From assembly GCA_902778055.1 (NCBI GenBank), contig CACYWL010000004.1, positions 62,406 through 126,405 on the forward strand: a stretch of 64,000 nt of DNA, read 5' to 3'. The stretch comes from an uncultured Eubacteriales bacterium. Lineage in GTDB: Bacteria > Bacillota > Clostridia > Christensenellales > Aristaeellaceae. Made by a program: the position numbers and the translations under genes. The notes under the pieces were generated by a model that was not told where the DNA came from, made no database searches, and was given only the letters and a program-made list of their open reading frames with translations. Of this stretch, positions 34,125 to 42,112 are shown in pieces (positions within the stretch are counted from its first letter, which is position 1; every line of letters starts with the position of its first letter).

Positions 34125-36911
34125 ATGCTGACGATTCAGAATCTGCGGAAGGAATACAGAACGGGAAGCCTCGTCCAGAAAGCGCTGGACGGGGTCTCTC
34201 TGTCTTTCCGCGAAAATGAGTTCGTCGCGATTCTGGGGCCCTCCGGATCCGGGAAAACCACGCTGCTGAACATGATCGGCGGGCTGGACCGGTATGACAG
34301 CGGGGACCTGCTGATCCGGGGCATTTCGACCAGGGAATACAGCGACCGGGACTGGGACACCTACCGGAACCATACGGTCGGCTTCATTTTTCAGAGCTAT
34401 AACCTGATTCCGCATCAGACCCTGCTGGCCAATGTGGAGCTGGCACTGACCCTGAACGGCGTCGGCCGGGCGGAACGGCGGGAGCGGGCCCTGGAGGCGC
34501 TGGAAAAGGTCGGCCTGAAGGAACAGGCCCAGAAAAAGCCTGCCCAGCTTTCCGGGGGTCAGATGCAGCGGGTGGCTATCGCCCGGGCGCTGGTGAACCG
34601 CCCTGCGATCCTGCTGGCGGACGAACCGACGGGCGCCCTGGATTCGGACACGGGGGAGCAGGTGATGGAGCTGCTGAAGGAAGTAGCGAAGGATCACCTG
34701 GTGGTCATGGTGACGCACAACCCGAAGCTCGCGAAAAAATACGCCACCCGGATCGTGAAGCTGAAGGACGGCCGGATCACGAAGGACTCCAATCCCTGCA
34801 CGGATGCGGAGGAAACCGGGGAAAAGCAGCGGCTCCGGAAGCCCTCCATGTCCTGGGGGACGTCCCTGAGCCTTTCCCTGGCCAATCTCTGGTCAAAGAA
34901 AGCCAGGACGATTCTGGTGGCCTTCGCCGCGTCCATCGGGATCGTGGGCATTGCGCTGATCCTGTCGCTCTCCAACGGGGCCAGTTCGTACATTCACAGG
35001 ATGGAGCAGGAAAGCCTGAGCCAGTATCCGCTGCAGATCATGAACTCCGCCTTTTCCATGGAGGATTCCCTGATGGCATTCGCCCAGCTGCGCCAGGACG
35101 CGGCGGAGGCGGGAGGCGACGGGACCATCCGGGAAACCCAGATGATGGGCGGGCTGATGGCTTCCGCCGCAACGAACGATCTCGCTTCCCTGAAAAGATG
35201 GCTGGACAGCGGCTACAGCGGAATGGAGGACTATACCCGGGGCATTGCCTATTCCTACGGCGTGATGCCCCAGATCTATCTGGAAACGGAGAAAGGATAC
35301 CGCCAGGTCAATCCGGATCAGACCCTGTCCACCTTCGGCGTCCAGATGAATGAGCAGCTGGCCGGCATCATGGCCAACTACGGCGCAAGCGAGGTTTTCC
35401 GCGCCCTGCCGGAGAAGGAGGAGCTGTACCGGGACGAATACGAGCTGATGGCCGGCGCCTGGCCGCGGAAGGACACGGACTGCGTCGTGGTGCTGACCGG
35501 AAGCGGCAGCATCCCGGACATCATGCTGTATACCATGGGGCTGCGGGACGGAGACCGGCTGGACGAGATGATCGAGGGCGTGGTCGCGGGCAGCGAGGTG
35601 GATACCAGCCTGAAAGCGACCCGAAGCTACCGCCCGGAGGATTTTCTCGGCATTACCTTTACGCTGCTTCCGGCCTTTGAACGCTTCAGCATGGACGAAA
35701 AGCTCGGCGTATGGACGGACTGCCGGGAGAACGAGACGGCCATGAAGGCGCTGCTGCGGGAAAAGGGGCAGGAGATGCGGATCACCGGCGTGGTGAAGCC
35801 GAAGACGGGAAACTCCTTCGGCATTCTGCAGCTGGGGATCGAGTATCCGGCGAGACTGATTCAGCGGCTGATGGAAGAGGCCGCGGAAAGCCCGGCAGTG
35901 CGGGCCCAGATGAGCGAACCCGAAAAGGATATCCTGACCGGGACGGTCTTCGGCGAAACGGCGGATGCCGGCCTGGGATTCCTGATGGACATGATTGAGA
36001 TTCATCCGAAACAGCTGGGAGAGGCGGTTTCCTTCCGCTGGCGCGATCTGGAAAAGATCGAAACGGAGGAGACCCGGATGACCGCGAAACGGCTGGTCAG
36101 CATTATCCGGGAGCTTCGGCGGACAGGGGAGTCCCCGACGCTTCAGGGAATGATCGAAGCCGCGATGCCGCTGCTGATGGATCTGGTTGAAATCGATGAG
36201 GAAAAAATCGGGGAGGCCATCTCCCTGGAGATGGAGGAGAGCCGGCTGCAGGAGCTGTTCCTGTCCCGCGCCGAGGCCGCCACGGCCACCCTGAACGGAA
36301 ATCTGCTGAAATTCGGGTACTCCGAGCCGGAGCGCCCGACCATGATTACCTTCTATCCCAATGACTTCGAAAGCAAGACGGAAGTGACCCGGATCCTGGA
36401 CGCCTACAACGCGGTCATGAAGGAGGAGGGGCATCCGGAGAAAGTCATTGCGTATACGGATTATGTGGGCACGCTCATGTCCTCCGTGACGACGATCATT
36501 GACGTCATCACCTATGTCCTGATCGCGTTTGTGGCCGTTTCCCTCGTGGTATCCTCCATCATGATCGGCATCATTACCTACATCTCCGTGCTGGAGAGAA
36601 GAAAGGAAATCGGGATTCTCCGGGCCATGGGCGCCTCGAAGCGGAACGTCACCAGCGTGTTCAACGCGGAGACCTTTATCATCGGGCTGCTGGCGGGAGC
36701 CCTCGGAATCGGGCTGACGCTGCTGCTGCAGATTCCGATCAATTATGTGATCCGCACCCTGGCGAATCAGGAAGGGATCCGTGCTTTCCTGCCGCCGGGA
36801 GCCGGGGGAATTCTGATCGCGCTCTGCGTGCTCCTGAACATGATCGGCGGATTTATTCCCGCCCGGAAAGCCGCGCGGCAGGATCCCGTGGAGGCGCTGA
36901 GAAGCGAATAG
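34125..36911 (+). CDS. MacB-like ABC exporter, ATPase fused to FtsX-type permease
   Basis: 928 residues. An N-terminal ABC ATPase (1-230: GPSGSGKTT, LSGGQMQR, LADEPTGALD) is joined to a permease with a first helix near 260-285, a very large extracytoplasmic region (about 290-785, helical and acidic) and three C-terminal helices with the FtsX motif ending GASKRNVTSVFNAE and ARKAARQDPVEALRSE. These machines move peptides, lipoproteins or antibiotics out of the membrane by mechanotransmission and do not usually import. The neighbour upstream is an acidic surface protein; no two-component system is adjacent, unlike bacitracin-type exporters. Confidence 0.88.
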   Translation: MLTIQNLRKEYRTGSLVQKALDGVSLSFRENEFVAILGPSGSGKTTLLNMIGGLDRYDSGDLLIRGISTREYSDRDWDTYRNHTVGFIFQSYNLIPHQTLLANVELALTLNGVGRAERRERALEALEKVGLKEQAQKKPAQLSGGQMQRVAIARALVNRPAILLADEPTGALDSDTGEQVMELLKEVAKDHLVVMVTHNPKLAKKYATRIVKLKDGRITKDSNPCTDAEETGEKQRLRKPSMSWGTSLSLSLANLWSKKARTILVAFAASIGIVGIALILSLSNGASSYIHRMEQESLSQYPLQIMNSAFSMEDSLMAFAQLRQDAAEAGGDGTIRETQMMGGLMASAATNDLASLKRWLDSGYSGMEDYTRGIAYSYGVMPQIYLETEKGYRQVNPDQTLSTFGVQMNEQLAGIMANYGASEVFRALPEKEELYRDEYELMAGAWPRKDTDCVVVLTGSGSIPDIMLYTMGLRDGDRLDEMIEGVVAGSEVDTSLKATRSYRPEDFLGITFTLLPAFERFSMDEKLGVWTDCRENETAMKALLREKGQEMRITGVVKPKTGNSFGILQLGIEYPARLIQRLMEEAAESPAVRAQMSEPEKDILTGTVFGETADAGLGFLMDMIEIHPKQLGEAVSFRWRDLEKIETEETRMTAKRLVSIIRELRRTGESPTLQGMIEAAMPLLMDLVEIDEEKIGEAISLEMEESRLQELFLSRAEAATATLNGNLLKFGYSEPERPTMITFYPNDFESKTEVTRILDAYNAVMKEEGHPEKVIAYTDYVGTLMSSVTTIIDVITYVLIAFVAVSLVVSSIMIGIITYISVLERRKEIGILRAMGASKRNVTSVFNAETFIIGLLAGALGIGLTLLLQIPINYVIRTLANQEGIRAFLPPGAGGILIALCVLLNMIGGFIPARKAARQDPVEALRSE

Positions 36912-36950
36912 GGAAAACAGGGGAAAAGCAGAGGTTTTGCTTCCGCCGGG

Positions 36951-36979
36951 TTGCAAAGCGGGCGAAGGCGTTTTATAAT
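36951..36979 (+). promoter_or_regulatory. Promoter of folT
   Basis: TTGCAA at 36951-36956, 17-bp spacer, perfect TATAAT at 36974-36979. The start of transcription near 36986 coincides with the first stem of the riboswitch. Confidence 0.8.
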
Positions 36980-36983
36980 GTGC

Positions 36984-37083
36984 GGGTCAGAGTAGGGCCT
37001 GCTTCGTTAAGTGCCTCCGGAACGGGGAGTTGAACGGGGGACGAAGGCGAACGCCGCGGTTGCAGGCCCGCACCCGCTGATTC
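36984..37083 (+). ncRNA. Tetrahydrofolate (THF) riboswitch aptamer
   Basis: The conserved strings AGAGTAG, CGTTAAGTG, ACGAAG and GCGGTTGCAGGCC occur in the order of the THF riboswitch class. Stem P1 GGGTCAG/CTGATTC (36984-36990 with 37077-37083, with G-U pairs) closes it; P2 is GGCCTGC/GCAGGCC. It sits directly in front of a folate transporter gene, the known genetic context of this class. Ligand binding should lower folT expression. Confidence 0.9.
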
Positions 37084-37101
37084 CACATAATGAGGAAATT
37101 G

Positions 37102-37147
37102 AAACCTCCTTATGCAGCAAGTGTTTGCTCTGAAAGGAGGTTTTTTT
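37102..37147 (+). promoter_or_regulatory. Riboswitch expression platform: terminator that also hides the folT ribosome site
   Basis: AAACCTCCTT (37102-37111) can pair with AAGGAGGTTT (37134-37143), followed by T's. The right arm contains the GGAGG (37136-37140) of folT, 8 nt before its ATG. The same hairpin could stop transcription or block translation. Confidence 0.7.
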
Positions 37148-37148
37148 C

Positions 37149-38204
37149 ATGTCAGGAAAAGGTTCCGCAAGGCTTTACGATCATCCCTTCAGCAGGGCTT
37201 ACTGGCAGGATGCCGCTGCGGAGATGAAGAATACCCGGATGCTGATTTTTGCCGCCCTGATGATCGCACTCAGAGTGGCGATGAAGGCGATAAGGATCCC
37301 TGTAGGGCCTTATCTGGACATTAACACCGCCTTCCTGGTCAATGCGCTGGGAGCGATGACCTACGGTCCCGTGGTGGCCATTCTGGCGGCAGCCATCTCC
37401 GATACGCTGGGGTGCCTGCTGGTGCCAAGCGGTCCTTATTTCTTCCCGTTTATCTTCATCGAAATTGCCGGAAGCCTGATCTTTGCCCTGTTCCTGTACC
37501 GGGCAAAAATCACGGTGCTTCGGGTGCTGCTGGCCAGGTTTTCCATCAATTTCTTCGTCAATCTGGTGCTGCAGACCCCGGTGATGATGCTATATTATCA
37601 GATGGTTCTGGGGAAGAGCTATGCGATCTTTGACCTGCCCCGGATCATCAAGAACATGGCGCTGTTCCCCTTTGAAGCCCTGGTTCTGGTGATTTTCCTT
37701 CGCGCCGCCATGCCGCCCCTGTCCCGGATGGGGGTGATGCGGAGCCGGGAGGACGGGCTGGTTTTCAGCCGGAAGGGCTGGATCCAGCTGGCAGCTCTGA
37801 GCCTGCTGGGCATTGGCGTCTTTGTCGGAGGAAGCTATTATCTGCACGATCAGGTTTCTCTCTCCGCCAGCTACTCGGCCGAGGAACGGAAGGAAGCAAA
37901 CCTCAGCTGCAGGGAGATGGTGCTTGCGAAGGATCCGGAGCTGCAGGGCCGGGAAGACATCGTTGCCGTGGTCGAAGCCGCCTATCATCCCTTCCTGGGG
38001 AAGGAGGACCGGTGGACGGTGGCGGTCTATGAGATTGTCCCGGATACGGGAACCGGGGATGCCGAAGCGAAGGTCAAAACCTATGAGGACTTTGCCGGAC
38101 TGTCCAAATCCAAGGCGGCCGAAAATCCCGGACTTCACTTTTTATACCGGGTGCGGATGGTGTCGGATCCCGCGGGACAGGTGGTATCCTGGGAAAAGGA
38201 ATAA
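37149..38204 (+). CDS. folT: Folate ECF transporter S component FolT with C-terminal extension
   Basis: 351 residues. Residues 1-200 are a FolT-like S component: ALMIALRVAMKAIRIPVG, LDINTAFLVNALGAM, YGPVVAILAAAISDTLG and the GPYFFPFIFIE block. It would capture folates and dock to a shared EcfAT module. Typical FolT proteins end near residue 180; this one adds a further helix (about 213-235) and about 115 residues with no recognised fold, predicted outside the cell. A THF riboswitch upstream confirms the folate link. The EcfT/EcfA genes at the start of the window could supply energy, but their own S gene is adjacent. Confidence 0.9.
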   Translation: MSGKGSARLYDHPFSRAYWQDAAAEMKNTRMLIFAALMIALRVAMKAIRIPVGPYLDINTAFLVNALGAMTYGPVVAILAAAISDTLGCLLVPSGPYFFPFIFIEIAGSLIFALFLYRAKITVLRVLLARFSINFFVNLVLQTPVMMLYYQMVLGKSYAIFDLPRIIKNMALFPFEALVLVIFLRAAMPPLSRMGVMRSREDGLVFSRKGWIQLAALSLLGIGVFVGGSYYLHDQVSLSASYSAEERKEANLSCREMVLAKDPELQGREDIVAVVEAAYHPFLGKEDRWTVAVYEIVPDTGTGDAEAKVKTYEDFAGLSKSKAAENPGLHFLYRVRMVSDPAGQVVSWEKE

Positions 38205-38210
38205 AAGGCC

Positions 38211-38266
38211 TGTATCTGCTTAAAATGTGGGAGACAGAAAAGCTATTTTGACAGAATACAGATACA
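38211..38266 (+). other. Inverted repeat between folT and tRNA-Ala
   Basis: Perfect 8-bp arms TGTATCTG (38211-38218) and CAGATACA (38259-38266), 40 nt apart in an A-rich stretch. No T-run follows. Its role is unknown; the 148-nt gap holds nothing else apart from the tRNA promoter. Confidence 0.3.
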
Positions 38267-38310
38267 AAGTGGAATAAAAGTGGGAAAATCAACAGATTTT
38301 GAAAAAACAC

Positions 38311-38339
38311 TTTACAAACTGAACGGGTTGTGGTAAATT
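38311..38339 (+). promoter_or_regulatory. Promoter of tRNA-Ala
   Basis: TTTACA at 38311-38316, 17-bp spacer, TAAATT at 38334-38339, 13 nt before the tRNA. Confidence 0.65.
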
Positions 38340-38352
38340 ACTGCCTGTTCGC

Positions 38353-38425
38353 GGGGCATTAGCGCAGCTGGTAGCGCACCACACTGGCAGTGTGGGGGTC
38401 AGCGGTTCGAATCCGCTATGCTCCA
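38353..38425 (+). tRNA. tRNA-Ala (anticodon GGC)
   Basis: A 73-nt tRNA. Acceptor GGGGCAT/ATGCTCC (one G-U pair), D-arm GCGC/GCGC, anticodon arm CCACA-CTGGCAG-TGTGG giving anticodon GGC (reads GCC/GCU), T-arm with GGTTCGAATCC. The CCA end is not encoded, unlike the tRNA-Ser in this window. Confidence 0.94.
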
Positions 38426-38430
38426 CGGAG

Positions 38431-38467
38431 CTCCGAAGCTGAGATACGGCTTCGGAGTTTTCTTTTT
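38431..38467 (+). terminator. Terminator after tRNA-Ala
   Basis: Perfect 9-bp stem CTCCGAAGC/GCTTCGGAG followed by TTTTCTTTTT. Confidence 0.88.
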
Positions 38468-38490
38468 ACCTCTGAATCATGGACAGGATG

Positions 38491-38519
38491 TTGACGATTT
38501 GACGCCGCCCGGATATACT
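38491..38519 (+). promoter_or_regulatory. Promoter of recQ
   Basis: TTGACG at 38491-38496, 17-bp spacer, TATACT at 38514-38519; about 46 nt of leader precede the ATG. Confidence 0.75.
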
Positions 38520-38572
38520 GCAGAATAGGGCTGCATGGATATCAAATCGACTCTGGCGGTTGGTGAAACAGG

Positions 38573-40627
38573 ATGGATATCAAGGAAAAGGCAAGGGAGA
38601 TCCTGCTGAAAACCTACGGACATCATTCCTACCGCCCCGGACAGCAGGAGCTTGTTGAGGGGCTGCTGAGCGGAAGGGATGTGCTCGGCGTGATGCCGAC
38701 AGGTTCCGGAAAATCATTGTGCTATCAGATTCCGGCGCTTCTGCTGCCGGGTACAACGCTGGTGATCTCACCGCTGATCTCCCTGATGAAGGATCAGGTC
38801 ACGGCGTTGAAGCTTCGCGGACTTCCGGCGGCTTATCTGAACAGCTCGATGGATGAAGCATCCTATCAGGAGACTGTTTATCAGGCCGCCAGGGGGGCCT
38901 ATTCCATTATGTATGTGGCGCCGGAAAGGCTGCAGGCGCCCGGCTTTCTGGAGATGTGCAGGCATATCAGCATTCCGCTTGTGGCCGTGGATGAAGCGCA
39001 CTGCATTTCCCAGTGGGGGCAGGACTTCCGCCCCAGCTATCTGAAAATCCCGGAATTTGTCGCGTCGCTGCCCGTACGTCCGATTCTCGGCGCATTTACG
39101 GCAACGGCTACTCCGAATGTCAGGGAAGATATTCTGAACAACCTGAAACTGCAGACCCCGGTGGTTGTCACGACCGGGTTTGACCGGCCCAATCTTTCCT
39201 TTTCCGTTTATCAGCCCAAAGACAGGGACCGGATGCTTCTGGAGCTGCTGAGGGACAGATACCGTCAATCCGGCATCATCTACTGCGCCACGCGCAAGAA
39301 TGTGGAGGCCGTCTGCGCGCAGCTGGAGGAAGAAGGGTTCCCCGCAACCCGCTATCATGCCGGCCTGGATGCGGAGGAGCGGCGGAAGAATCAGGAAGAT
39401 TTTCTGTTTGACCGGAAACGGATCATGGTGGCGACAAATGCCTTTGGGATGGGAATCGACAAATCAAACGTGTCCTATGTGATTCATTACAATATGCCCA
39501 AGAGCCTGGAGGCATATTATCAGGAGGCCGGGCGCGCGGGAAGGGACGGCTGCGACGCGGACTGTATCCTGCTGTATTCGCCTCAGGATGTGATCACCGC
39601 CCGATGGCTGATCGATCATTCGGAGCCCAATCCGGATCTGACCCCGGAGGAACAGGCGCAGGTGAGGGAAAAGGACGAAGAGCGGTTAAAGTGGATGACA
39701 TACTATGCCCGATCCCGCAGGTGCCTGCGGAAGGATCTTCTCCGCTATTTCGGGGAAAAGGCGCCGGATGTCTGCGGGAACTGTTCCAACTGTGTTCCGG
39801 ACTGCGAACATGTGGACATTACCATGGAAGCGCAGATGATTCTGTCCTGCGTGGCCAGAACGGGGCAGCAGTACGATGAAGAAATCATTATCGAGCTGAT
39901 GCGCGGCGTGCTGCCGGATTCACTGTCGGAGGAAATCAACCCGGCCGAACTGACAACGTTCGGACTGATGAACGACATGGAGGAACCGGCTGTCAGGGAA
40001 ATCACCGGGGCCCTGCTGGATCAGGGGTATCTGGAACGGGATGACCGGGACTGCCTGAGGCTGAACGATCAGTCCAGATCCGTGCTGTACAGCAAGCGCC
40101 GGGCGGTGATGAAACGGGGCCCCAAAAACCGGAAGGAAATCGGCGGAGAAGATCTGTTCCAGGCACTGCAGAGACTGCGGTATGAGATCTCCGCCAGGGA
40201 ATATGTTGCCGCCTCCGCCCTTTTTTCGGACGTGGTTCTGCGCGATCTCTGCAGAGCCCTTCCCCGAACCAGGAAACAGCTTGCCGCTGTGGAAGGAATG
40301 GGCGTGTTCAAGGCCAACCGGTACGGGGATCAGATTCTGCAGGTGATCGGGCGCTATGCTCCCGAAGCGAAACCGGAGAAAAGCATGAGCAGCGCCAAAA
40401 CCCGGAAGGAAAGCGGGAAAGCCGCTTCAGCCGGAACCTCTCAGACCTGCAGAGACAGGGTAATCGCCAGGGGAAACACGGAAGCCTATCAATCCTGGTC
40501 CGAAAAGGAAGATCAGCAACTGGTCCGGGAGTACGAAGACGGGAAAACCATCCGGGAGATGTCAGAGATTCACAGAAGGACATCCGGAGCCATCCGAAGC
40601 CGGCTGAAGAAGCTGGGAAGGAACTGA
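38573..40627 (+). CDS. recQ: ATP-dependent DNA helicase RecQ
   Basis: 684 residues. Helicase core: MPTGSGKS (41-48), DEAH (about 140-143), TATATP, QEAGRAGRDG. The four zinc cysteines appear in the CxxC pair of CGNCSNC and the nearby RRCLRK and PDCEH positions. RQC winged helix (about 410-500) and HRDC domain (about 530-600) follow, then a 70-residue tail with a Myb/SANT-like start WSEKEDQQLVREYEDGKT. It unwinds recombination and replication intermediates. The tail is not part of standard RecQ. Confidence 0.94.
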   Translation: MDIKEKAREILLKTYGHHSYRPGQQELVEGLLSGRDVLGVMPTGSGKSLCYQIPALLLPGTTLVISPLISLMKDQVTALKLRGLPAAYLNSSMDEASYQETVYQAARGAYSIMYVAPERLQAPGFLEMCRHISIPLVAVDEAHCISQWGQDFRPSYLKIPEFVASLPVRPILGAFTATATPNVREDILNNLKLQTPVVVTTGFDRPNLSFSVYQPKDRDRMLLELLRDRYRQSGIIYCATRKNVEAVCAQLEEEGFPATRYHAGLDAEERRKNQEDFLFDRKRIMVATNAFGMGIDKSNVSYVIHYNMPKSLEAYYQEAGRAGRDGCDADCILLYSPQDVITARWLIDHSEPNPDLTPEEQAQVREKDEERLKWMTYYARSRRCLRKDLLRYFGEKAPDVCGNCSNCVPDCEHVDITMEAQMILSCVARTGQQYDEEIIIELMRGVLPDSLSEEINPAELTTFGLMNDMEEPAVREITGALLDQGYLERDDRDCLRLNDQSRSVLYSKRRAVMKRGPKNRKEIGGEDLFQALQRLRYEISAREYVAASALFSDVVLRDLCRALPRTRKQLAAVEGMGVFKANRYGDQILQVIGRYAPEAKPEKSMSSAKTRKESGKAASAGTSQTCRDRVIARGNTEAYQSWSEKEDQQLVREYEDGKTIREMSEIHRRTSGAIRSRLKKLGRN

Positions 40628-40653
40628 AGGCCGGGATGGACAGGAGGAACGAG

Positions 40654-40965
40654 ATGAAATGCCCCAATTGCGGCGCACCGATGTCAGACACCGTCTGCAC
40701 CTACTGCGGCTCCAGCCGGAATCAGGCTTCGGAGGGCGGGAAGGAGAAAATGTCCCGCGGGAAGAGAAACCTGCTGGATATTATTCTCATCGCCCTGGGT
40801 GTCCTGTGGTGCCTGATCTGTCTGGCCTGCATCATTGAGCTGGGCTTCTGGAGTCCGCTGGAGCTGTCCGCGGGGCTGCTGCTGGCCAGCCCCGGAATCG
40901 TCTGCCTGCTGATCGGTTTCAGAAGAAAGAAAGCGAAGGCTGATCCGAAGCGTGAAGAGAACTGA
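40654..40965 (+). CDS. Zinc-ribbon small membrane protein
   Basis: 103 residues. An N-terminal zinc ribbon MKCPNCGAPMSDTVCTYCG (two CxxC pairs) is followed by a polar linker and two hydrophobic segments (about 42-61 and 66-86) with a basic tail. No family name is recognised. The ATG at 40654 is 6 nt after AGGAGG and gives the usual MKCPNCG beginning, so it is preferred over the ATG at 40636. It lies 26 nt after recQ and may be co-transcribed. Confidence 0.75.
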   Translation: MKCPNCGAPMSDTVCTYCGSSRNQASEGGKEKMSRGKRNLLDIILIALGVLWCLICLACIIELGFWSPLELSAGLLLASPGIVCLLIGFRRKKAKADPKREEN

Positions 40966-41034
40966 TCCCTGAGCGCCCGGCGGTATCCGGAGCCCGGGAG
41001 AAAGCGAAAGAAAAGAGCAGCCCTGGAGGAAAGC

Positions 41035-41715
41035 ATGGAAAAGAAATCCTTTGAGTGCGGCGGGAGAAAAGCAGCCCTGTACTGCGGCGAAAAGGCGGAC
41101 GCGCCGCTGATTGTGCTGAATCATTATTCCGAGGATGACGGCGACTCCGTCCTCCGGGCCATGCGGGAGATCGACATGCCCGACTGCAGCCTGCTTGTTG
41201 TCGGAAATATCAGGTGGAACCATGACATGGCCCCCTGGGACTGCGCGCCGGTGATCCGAAACGATGCGCCCTACACGGGAGGGGCGGATGAGCATCTGAA
41301 CCTGCTGCGGACCCGGTTGATCCCGGAGGCGCTGGCCTTGACCGGCGGACGCCCTTCCTTCCTGGGGATTGCCGGCTATTCCCTGGCGGGGCTTTTCGCC
41401 CTGTACGCCGCGTGGCGGTGCGATGCCTTTGACCGGGCGGCCTGCATGTCCGGCTCCTTCTGGTTCCCGGGCTTCAGGGAGTATGTGCTGACCCATGATC
41501 CGATACGCCGGCCCGAAAAGCTGTATTTTTCCCTTGGAGACCGGGAGGCCAAAACAAGACACCCGATTCTGAAGACCGTACAGAGCAATACCGAGGAGAT
41601 CAGGGAGCACTGCGAAGCGCTGGGCATTCCCGTGACCTGGGAGCTCAATCCGGGCAATCATTTCAGCGAGGATGCACTCAGAACCGCGAAGGGAATCCGG
41701 GGCATTCTGGAATAA
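41035..41715 (+). CDS. Alpha/beta-hydrolase fold esterase
   Basis: 226 residues. The nucleophile elbow is GYSLAG (serine near 115); a likely acid lies in SLGDREAK and the histidine in NPGNHF near the C-terminus, which fits the family of putative esterases typified by siderophore and feruloyl-like hydrolases. No signal peptide, so it acts in the cytoplasm. The natural ester is not predictable. GGAGGAAAGC precedes the ATG. Confidence 0.8.
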   Translation: MEKKSFECGGRKAALYCGEKADAPLIVLNHYSEDDGDSVLRAMREIDMPDCSLLVVGNIRWNHDMAPWDCAPVIRNDAPYTGGADEHLNLLRTRLIPEALALTGGRPSFLGIAGYSLAGLFALYAAWRCDAFDRAACMSGSFWFPGFREYVLTHDPIRRPEKLYFSLGDREAKTRHPILKTVQSNTEEIREHCEALGIPVTWELNPGNHFSEDALRTAKGIRGILE

Positions 41716-41770
41716 AAAAGGCGAAACGGAGTACAAAGATCACTGAAGGATGAAAAGGAGGAAAGGGAAG

Positions 41771-41926
41771 ATGCCAGATCCGAAAAAGGAACGGGAATGG
41801 GCGGATGAGATCCCGGACGGGGAGGAAGAGGAAGAATATGAACCCACCTACCGGGACGGGAGCGCACAGAACGAATGCTGGGATGCGGACGACCTGAGAG
41901 GGCATGAGGAACGGAGGAGAGGGTGA
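41771..41926 (+). CDS. Small acidic protein (51 residues), unknown
   Basis: A 51-codon frame that begins MPDPKKEREW, has a run of five glutamates, and ends HEERRRG. A strong AAGGAGG lies 9 nt upstream of the ATG, which is the main reason to accept it. Roughly a third of the residues are acidic. No family is recognised. It lies between an esterase and the promoter of the Fbp-like transporter. Confidence 0.6.
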   Translation: MPDPKKEREWADEIPDGEEEEEYEPTYRDGSAQNECWDADDLRGHEERRRG

Positions 41927-41950
41927 AAAGGCCGGCGCGAATTTCATGGA

Positions 41951-41966
41951 TTTGCTTGTATGCAAA
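41951..41966 (+). promoter_or_regulatory. Dyad overlapping the -35 of the Fbp-like operon
   Basis: TTTGC and GCAAA flank the six bases TTGTAT that form the -35 element, so a protein bound here would cover the hexamer. Confidence 0.45.
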
Positions 41967-41985
41967 GCGGCCGGTGTGATATACT
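41956..41985 (+). promoter_or_regulatory. Promoter of the Fbp-like ABC transporter operon
   Basis: TTGTAT at 41956-41961, 18-bp spacer, TATACT at 41980-41985, with a TG two bases before the -10. It overlaps dyads on both sides. Confidence 0.65.
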
Positions 41986-41997
41986 TGACCGGTCAAG
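41984..41997 (+). promoter_or_regulatory. Perfect 14-bp palindrome at the transcription start of the Fbp-like operon
   Basis: CTTGACC followed directly by GGTCAAG, starting at the last two bases of the -10. Position and symmetry are what a dimeric repressor site would show. The regulator is not encoded nearby. Confidence 0.55.
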
Positions 41998-42112
41998 GGA
42001 AAGGAAGACAGGAGACCGCGGAGAAATCCGGGTGTTTTTTCGCAGAGAAGGGCCCGATTCCGGGAGACGGACTGTCTGCTGATTTTCTTCAGGAGCGAAG
42101 GAGGATTGTGCC

